A stretch of DNA of 64,000 nucleotides from Bacillota bacterium (GTDB lineage: Bacteria > Bacillota > Clostridia > Christensenellales > SZUA-584): contig JAEWTL010000118.1 of the NCBI GenBank assembly GCA_023459495.1, forward strand, positions 147,202-211,201. The letters are read 5' to 3'. Below are positions 59,018 to 64,000 of the stretch, one piece after another. The translations under genes were made by a program, and so were the position numbers. Position 1 is the first letter of the stretch, and each line of letters begins with the position of its first letter. Below the pieces are notes generated by a model. It did not search any database. It was not told the DNA's origin and saw only the letters and a program-made list of their open reading frames with translations.

Positions 59018-60010
59018 TTAGAACGCTTTTTCCAGTTCTTCCGGCGCATTGACACTGTCGATTACATAGTCCGGCATCACGATCTCTCTGGGAACATCCT
59101 CACCTCGGGCGAGCTTCTCGATCGTATCAAATACGAGCGGCCCATAATATGGGCTGCACGTCACGGTGCAGGCCATCTCTCCATCGATGATCGCCTGTAC
59201 GGCTTCCTTCTGCCCGTCAATGCCGATCACCCGCACGTCCTTGCCGGGCGTAATGCCCGCGGCTTTAAGGGCCTGCATCACACCGATGGCCATATCATCA
59301 TTGTGCACGAATACGGTGTCGAATTGGCCCGGAATAGACTCGATGATGCCCGCCATGGCCTTCTGTGCTTCTTCGCGGATGAAATTGCCGGATACGGAAG
59401 CGACCACCACCATGCCGGGCTCCTCGTCCACAACGCTCATGAAGCCTTTCTGCCGGTCGATCATCGCGGATGAACCGGGTGTTCCGGTGATTTCCACGAT
59501 GCGCGCCTGACCGCCGCATGCGGTGCGCAGCCACTCCGCAATCGCCCGTCCTTCCCAATAAATATCGGGCCCGATCATCGTCACAAAATCCGTCCCGGCT
59601 ACGCCCTGCACCTCGCGATCCACCACGATCACGGGCACTCCGGCCTCCTTTGCGACTTCAAGGGCCTCGGCAGAAGCCTCATATACCCGCGGATCAAATA
59701 TCAGATAGTCAACGCCTTGACTGACGATATACTTCACATCCTCAATCTGCTGCTGGGTGTTCTCCTGAGCATCGGTGTAAACGACTTGATATCCCCTCGC
59801 TTCGGCTTCGCTGAGTATGCTGTTGGTTTGGGCAAGCCGCCACCCCACCTGATTGCCCGTCTGTGAAAACCCCACCTTTATCACGTCGCCTGCCGCGTCC
59901 TGCGGCAGCATATCGGAATTATCAGTTCGAGTCTCTCCACTGCAACCGGCCAGTGTGATGAATATTGTAAACACCAGGAGCAACGATATCGCAGCGAAAA
60001 ATTTTCTCAT
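59018..60010 (-). CDS. YtfQ-like sugar-binding lipoprotein
   Basis: This 330-residue lipoprotein has the lipobox ITLAGC (Cys about 23). The mature protein reads VGFSQTGNQVGWRLAQTN, DRQKGF, HNDDMAIGVMQALKAAG and PGKDV. All of these resemble E. coli YtfQ, which binds the furanose form of galactose. It follows the response regulator of a YesMN-type system and precedes the importer, so it may deliver sugar, act as a sensor partner, or both. AGGAGGAAAG precedes the ATG. The ligand remains an inference. Confidence 0.88.
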   Translation of the reverse strand: MRKFFAAISLLLVFTIFITLAGCSGETRTDNSDMLPQDAAGDVIKVGFSQTGNQVGWRLAQTNSILSEAEARGYQVVYTDAQENTQQQIEDVKYIVSQGVDYLIFDPRVYEASAEALEVAKEAGVPVIVVDREVQGVAGTDFVTMIGPDIYWEGRAIAEWLRTACGGQARIVEITGTPGSSAMIDRQKGFMSVVDEEPGMVVVASVSGNFIREEAQKAMAGIIESIPGQFDTVFVHNDDMAIGVMQALKAAGITPGKDVRVIGIDGQKEAVQAIIDGEMACTVTCSPYYGPLVFDTIEKLARGEDVPREIVMPDYVIDSVNAPEELEKAF

Positions 60011-60099
60011 GTGCGTTCTTTCCTCCTATTCATCATGGCAATACGGATACAATCAGTGTACACTCCCCTTGTCCCATCGTCAAGGAGACCGCGTTGTTC

Positions 60100-61683
60100 T
60101 CATTCAGGCCGTTTAAGGGCGGCTTTGAATTCCGACGGCGATATACCGAATTGTTTCTTGAACAGCGTGCTGAAGTATGTGGCGTTATCATAGCCTACCA
60201 TCTCGGAGACTTCGTATACCTTGCGGCCTCCGAGCATCAATAGCTCACGTGCCTTCTCCATTCGAATGCGCGTGAGATAATCGATGAAAGTTTCGCCTGT
60301 CTTTTTCTTGAACTCCACGCAGAAATGCGCCTGCGATGCCGCAATATGCTTCGTCACGTCCGTCAGGCTTAAATCCTTGTCGCTGAAATGTCCGATGATA
60401 TAAAGTTCTGCCTGTGCGATCGCGCCGGAGAACGCGTTTTGCCGACTGTTTTCGATCATCGCGTACATCTCAAGGATAATGGCCTTCAAGTCTTCAACGC
60501 GTTCCTCCACTGTTTCGTGCTGCAATACGGCTTCAAATCTGCGCAACGGGTTGCCGAACGTTTTGTCCACATCCACCTGGGCTTTGCGCATCGTCTGCAG
60601 CGCGCAGATGTAGATATTGGTGATGATGAGTTGGAGATACAGCGCCGAATACGCGCCCTTTTTTCGGATGCCGTCGATGATGCAGTCGAACGAAGCGTTC
60701 ACCGCCTCGCGACTCTCAAAGCTGAGCCGTCCGGCAATGTCTTCGATATCGAATGCTTCCTCCTTCTGCCGTTTAATCCTGTCGGCAAAATCATCGAAGA
60801 AGATGTTCCGGTTTTGCCCGATGAGGAACTTCATCGAAAGCGCCTGAATCGCTTCTTCATATGAGGAGCGAATGTGCGTTGTTCCGGCGTACAGCCTTCC
60901 CGCCGCCGCGGTGAGGTCGATACCCTTATCCGCACATTTGTGCCGGATGGCCCGTATCAGCCGTTCGTTGTCAGCTTTCAGCTTTTGCGCATCCTCGTCC
61001 CCTGTAACAACAACAAACGCAAAGCCTCGTTCTTCCGCAATCATAGTGCGGAGGCCCGTGCCGCTTTCATCGCGGATAGCATCAAATATGAGCGCCTTGG
61101 CGGATTCGGCCCATTGCGTATCCGCCGCTTGGGCGAGACGTTTGTAACCGTCAATTTCAAAGATCAGCGTGCCGAAAATCAGCCTGTCCGGCTCAAACCC
61201 ATTCTCCCTCAGTTCACGCGCAATATCGTCCGTTTCGCTGAGCCCGTAAAGCTGCCTTTTAACGCTTGACTCGGTGTTGAGTTCTTTCAGGGAACTTTTT
61301 ATCCGCTGCTTTTTTTCGAAATCCGCCTTGATATTTGTCAGTATCTTTTCTAGTTCCACAGGTTCGATGGGCTTTAACAAATACGCGTATGCACCATTAT
61401 TAACCGCTTCCTGCGCGAACTTGAACTCGTCGTATCCGGTCAGTAATATCGTATACGGCGGCTCGGGGATCCTGCGAATCTCTCGCAACAGATCGAGGCC
61501 TGTCAGAAACGGCATCTTGATGTCGGTGATGACCACATCCGGCTTTGTCTCGCGAATCAGCGCAATCGCGTCTTCGCCGTCCTCCGCATCTCCCACCACC
61601 TCATATCCGAGGCTTTCCCACGGGATCAATTCCACCAACCCTGTACGAATAATTTCCTCATCGTCAGCCACTACCACTCTCAT
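60100..61683 (-). CDS. AraC-type response regulator (YesN-like)
   Basis: This 527-residue protein has an N-terminal receiver domain with DD at 7-8, phosphoacceptor Asp54 (VVITDIKMP) and Lys in LLKPIEP. A long middle region (about 125-420) follows, then a C-terminal AraC-type double helix-turn-helix (RIRMEKARELLMLGG, VGYDNATYFSTLFKK). The ATG at 61683 overlaps the kinase stop as ATGA. This YesN architecture controls sugar uptake genes in Firmicutes, so the adjacent ABC importer is the likely target. Confidence 0.93.
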   Translation of the reverse strand: MRVVVADDEEIIRTGLVELIPWESLGYEVVGDAEDGEDAIALIRETKPDVVITDIKMPFLTGLDLLREIRRIPEPPYTILLTGYDEFKFAQEAVNNGAYAYLLKPIEPVELEKILTNIKADFEKKQRIKSSLKELNTESSVKRQLYGLSETDDIARELRENGFEPDRLIFGTLIFEIDGYKRLAQAADTQWAESAKALIFDAIRDESGTGLRTMIAEERGFAFVVVTGDEDAQKLKADNERLIRAIRHKCADKGIDLTAAAGRLYAGTTHIRSSYEEAIQALSMKFLIGQNRNIFFDDFADRIKRQKEEAFDIEDIAGRLSFESREAVNASFDCIIDGIRKKGAYSALYLQLIITNIYICALQTMRKAQVDVDKTFGNPLRRFEAVLQHETVEERVEDLKAIILEMYAMIENSRQNAFSGAIAQAELYIIGHFSDKDLSLTDVTKHIAASQAHFCVEFKKKTGETFIDYLTRIRMEKARELLMLGGRKVYEVSEMVGYDNATYFSTLFKKQFGISPSEFKAALKRPE

Positions 61684-63533
61684 TGCTGTTCCCACTTTCT
61701 CAGTTTCGGTATCGTGATCAGCACGGACGTGCCTTCGTCCTTTACGCTCTCATAGCGCAGGCCGTACTGATAGCCAAAGAATACCTTAATACGGTCACTG
61801 ACGTTCCTGATGCCGAATGAGGCTGCGCCTGCCCACTCTGCCCCAAACGGTCTGCTCAGATTTTCGTTGAGTTCTGCCAGCTCCGCTTCGTCAAAGCCAA
61901 TACCGGTATCCCTTACCGTGAGTACCAGGCAGTCCTGCTCTTCGCGGCCGTTTACAAAGACGACTCCTCCGCTCTTTTTTGCCTTGACCCCGTGATAAAT
62001 CGCATTTTCCACGATGGGCTGCAATATCAGCTTGAGCGTAAAATACCCACCCATCTCCTCCGGGATATCCACTTCATAATGCAGCTTCTTTTTATAGCGG
62101 ATCTGCTGGATCGTGAGGTAGTACCCGATGTGCTCCGCTTCCTCTTTCACGGTGATCACGTCCCGCCCTTTGCTGAGTGCGATACGCAGAAGCTTTGTGA
62201 ATGCGGTAACCACTGTAACGACCTCTTCGTTACGGCCCATGCGTGAAAGCCAGTTGATTGAGTCGAGCGTGTTGTACAGGAAATGCGGGTTAATCTGTTC
62301 CTGCAGTATCTTGAACTGCGCTTTAAGCAGTTCACGCTGCTCATCAAGCACTGTGCTCATTAATCGCTGAATCTCGTCAAGCATCAGGTTATAGCTTCTG
62401 CCCAACATACCAATCTCGTCCGCGTGCTTCACAGCAAACTTGCCAGTGAAGTCGCCCGTCTCCACCTTCTTCATCAGCAGGATAAGACTCTTGATAGGCT
62501 TGGCGATGCTGGACGAGAATTGCAGCGACAGGAAGACAGCCACTATGCACACACCGATGGCAACGAGGATAGAAAATGGTACGATCTGTTTAGTATCCTT
62601 TGTGAGTTCGTCGATGGACATTACGTCTACCATCTTCCAACCTGATACCAAATCGACTACGCAGACATAATAGGCATTGCCCCCGATCGTTGTGCGAAAG
62701 CTCTGAACATCGTTCACTACGGACGAGTCAGAATTGTCTGCAATCTGCGAACTCATCGGTACGCTGTTAATCTTGTACCGGATCAATTCTTTCTTGATAT
62801 CTTCTGCCAACCCGTTTTCGCCGGTGCGCAGTATTGCATTATAATCCGAGTCGTAAAATAATATCTGGCTTCCCCCGCCGCCTGTTGCAGACAGAAGATT
62901 GTTATAGATCATGTCGTCCTGAATGTCAATGAGCACCACACCGATCTTTTCACCTGTCGTCCAGTCTACTACGGGCATGCCCATAGTCACATATCTGAAT
63001 GTCGTGCGGCTAATCACCATGAACTGTCCTTCGTGCGAGTCAAACCATACCGGCCCGTCGGATGCCATCACCTTCTGATACCAGTCGGTGTCGCGGAAAT
63101 CCGTATCTGTATAGAAATTATAGGTGGATTTGATCATCAGCCCGTTCTCGCCCATCACAAAGGTGAACGGAATGTCGTTAAGCGTAAAGCTCTTGAGAAA
63201 ATTCAGCCGGTCGTTGAGTTCGTTGTCCTCTTTCTCCATGTCGGAGCTGCCGGGTTGCTTCAGATATGTGCGGATCATGGTGTCGGACGAGATCATCGTT
63301 CCTTGCTTAACGCACTCACTGAGTAACGCGTCCACGTTGATCGCAGCCATTTTGAGTGACGATACATTGGCCTGCTCCGCGTTTTCCTCGATCACGTCGA
63401 TGGAGGTATCCATTGAAATGTTCAGTACGATGATCATCGGGATGATCGCCAAAAACAGCATGAACATCAGCAACCGGGTGCGTATGGCCAAGCTCATGAA
63501 TTTCTCTTTAATCCGGGTAAATAACGTCTTCAT
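61680..63533 (-). CDS. YesM-like sensor histidine kinase
   Basis: This 617-residue kinase has helices near 18-40 and 320-345 around an extracellular Cache-type sensor domain. A HAMP domain follows (about 345-400), then the LytS-class phosphoacceptor motif QINPHFLYNTLDS and a HATPase domain with ENAIYHGVKAKK. It has no cytoplasmic sensor. With the AraC-type regulator and YtfQ-like protein it forms a three-gene sugar-sensing unit. A TATAAT at 63643-63648 with a poor -35 may be its promoter. Confidence 0.93.
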   Translation of the reverse strand: MKTLFTRIKEKFMSLAIRTRLLMFMLFLAIIPMIIVLNISMDTSIDVIEENAEQANVSSLKMAAINVDALLSECVKQGTMISSDTMIRTYLKQPGSSDMEKEDNELNDRLNFLKSFTLNDIPFTFVMGENGLMIKSTYNFYTDTDFRDTDWYQKVMASDGPVWFDSHEGQFMVISRTTFRYVTMGMPVVDWTTGEKIGVVLIDIQDDMIYNNLLSATGGGGSQILFYDSDYNAILRTGENGLAEDIKKELIRYKINSVPMSSQIADNSDSSVVNDVQSFRTTIGGNAYYVCVVDLVSGWKMVDVMSIDELTKDTKQIVPFSILVAIGVCIVAVFLSLQFSSSIAKPIKSLILLMKKVETGDFTGKFAVKHADEIGMLGRSYNLMLDEIQRLMSTVLDEQRELLKAQFKILQEQINPHFLYNTLDSINWLSRMGRNEEVVTVVTAFTKLLRIALSKGRDVITVKEEAEHIGYYLTIQQIRYKKKLHYEVDIPEEMGGYFTLKLILQPIVENAIYHGVKAKKSGGVVFVNGREEQDCLVLTVRDTGIGFDEAELAELNENLSRPFGAEWAGAASFGIRNVSDRIKVFFGYQYGLRYESVKDEGTSVLITIPKLRKWEQQ

Positions 63534-63715
63534 TGCTCGTCCAAATCTGTGGTGTTAAAATAAAGCCTTCTATAAACTAAATGAAGGATTTCAAACGATG
63601 GGCTTGCCAGCCAAACTGCAGTTAAACCTATGAAGCTTGTTAATTATACAATATAGTTGCGGAACAAACCACACCTTTTTGGCAGATCGGGAATCAACGA
63701 TTATATTCCAGGGCA

Positions 63716-63742
63716 TAAAAAAGCGCCTACCGGCGCTTTTTA
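63716..63742. terminator. Bidirectional terminator
   Basis: AGCGCC and GGCGCT form the stem, with A residues on one side and T residues on the other. It ends the cyclase-family transcript coming from the right. Confidence 0.8.
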
Positions 63743-63806
63743 GGAGTTATAGCCTTAACGTTTGCTCAAGTATAATAAGTCATCACAAATAGAATTGAGT
63801 ACTCAT

Positions 63807-64000
63807 TCACACACAGAACCCGCTTTTCAGCAGTACCGCCCGTGCGTTTGCTCCGTCCGTACCCTTCAGCTTCAGCGGCAGGCACATCAGGTAATACTCC
63901 CCTGCATCCACGCCATCCAGGTTGATGCACTCTATAATGCACACCCCATTCCACAGCAGCGTGTGGTGCGCCGGGAAATCGGGAGTCCCATACGGATCCA
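63807..64000 (-). CDS. Cyclase family (kynurenine formamidase-like) hydrolase, C-terminal fragment
   Basis: The last 63 or so codons of a gene that begins outside the window. The visible part reads PDFPAHHTLLWNGVCIIE, then INLDGVDAGEYYLMCLPLK and GTDGANARAVLL before the stop. This is the conserved C-terminus of the putative cyclase/arylformamidase family (pattern: H..LL..G..I.E.L.NL......LP.K..G..G...RA). The metal-binding HxGTHxD motif would lie upstream. Function within the island is unknown. Confidence 0.8.
   Translation of the reverse strand, partial: DPYGTPDFPAHHTLLWNGVCIIECINLDGVDAGEYYLMCLPLKLKGTDGANARAVLLKSGFCV

Overview
The window looks like the chromosome of an anaerobic, Gram-positive member of the Clostridia. 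The evidence is a Firmicutes-type dcw cluster with a PASTA-domain transpeptidase, a MurE carrying the DNPR signature of meso-diaminopimelate peptidoglycan, an IreB/RuvX/DUF1292 block, IscSU systems with Rrf2 regulators, a methanol:corrinoid methyltransferase pair (MtaB/MtaC), several lipoproteins, strong Shine-Dalgarno sites and sigma-A-like promoters. Almost all genes are on the minus strand; the exceptions are an Rrf2 regulator, a PatB-type lyase and an RlmI-type methyltransferase. I saw no rRNA, tRNA, CRISPR array, insertion sequence or phage gene.

Layout. 1-2350: the start of an ABC ATPase with its GntR regulator, a membrane diguanylate cyclase and a 53-residue conserved small protein. 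2452-4829: an OmpR/EnvZ-type two-component system. 5036-6959: YhhN, DUF1292, RuvX and IreB. 7106-9430: a small membrane protein, then an Rrf2-IscS-IscU operon. 9434-10678: a lipoprotein and a CBS-domain protein. 10686-24588: the dcw cluster, read as mraZ-rsmH-ftsL-pbp-murE-mraY-murD-ftsW-murA-ftsQ-ftsA-ftsZ, with a four-repeat MraZ operator; murF, murG and murC are missing from it. 24765-27478: a GntR-controlled ABC exporter with a lipoprotein, and a small unknown gene. 27645-28682: a lactate/malate dehydrogenase family enzyme.

28748-41211 is mostly sulfur assimilation and one-carbon metabolism: metY with an Rrf2 regulator and tcdA; cysK divergent from a CymR-like Rrf2 gene; patB; a cobW-mtaC-mtaB methanol methyltransferase set; rlmI; and an operon of a second cysteine desulfurase and scaffold followed by metA. 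MetA has the Glu111 of acetyl-CoA-using enzymes, which fits the O-acetylhomoserine-using MetY.

41292-63742 is the most unusual part, a carbohydrate island of about 22 kb. A YesMN-type two-component system and a YtfQ-like binding protein precede an ABC importer with one ATPase, two permeases and a second binding protein. A LacI-type regulator then heads a catabolic run: transaldolase-like enzyme, RbsD-like mutarotase, SMP-30 lactonase, SDR dehydrogenase, zinc alcohol dehydrogenase, a 1056-residue secreted GH36-like glycosidase with three carbohydrate-binding repeats, an archaeal-type (type II) glyceraldehyde-3-phosphate dehydrogenase, a TIM-barrel sugar isomerase and an archaeal-type phosphoglycerate kinase. 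There is no sugar kinase, PTS or aldolase here. My inference is a kinase-free route: an unphosphorylated ketose is split by transaldolase onto glyceraldehyde 3-phosphate to give fructose 6-phosphate plus a leftover aldehyde, and a dedicated archaeal-type GAPDH/PGK pair recovers ATP. The substrate cannot be read from sequence; the YtfQ-like protein hints at a furanose. The window ends in the C-terminus of a cyclase-family hydrolase.
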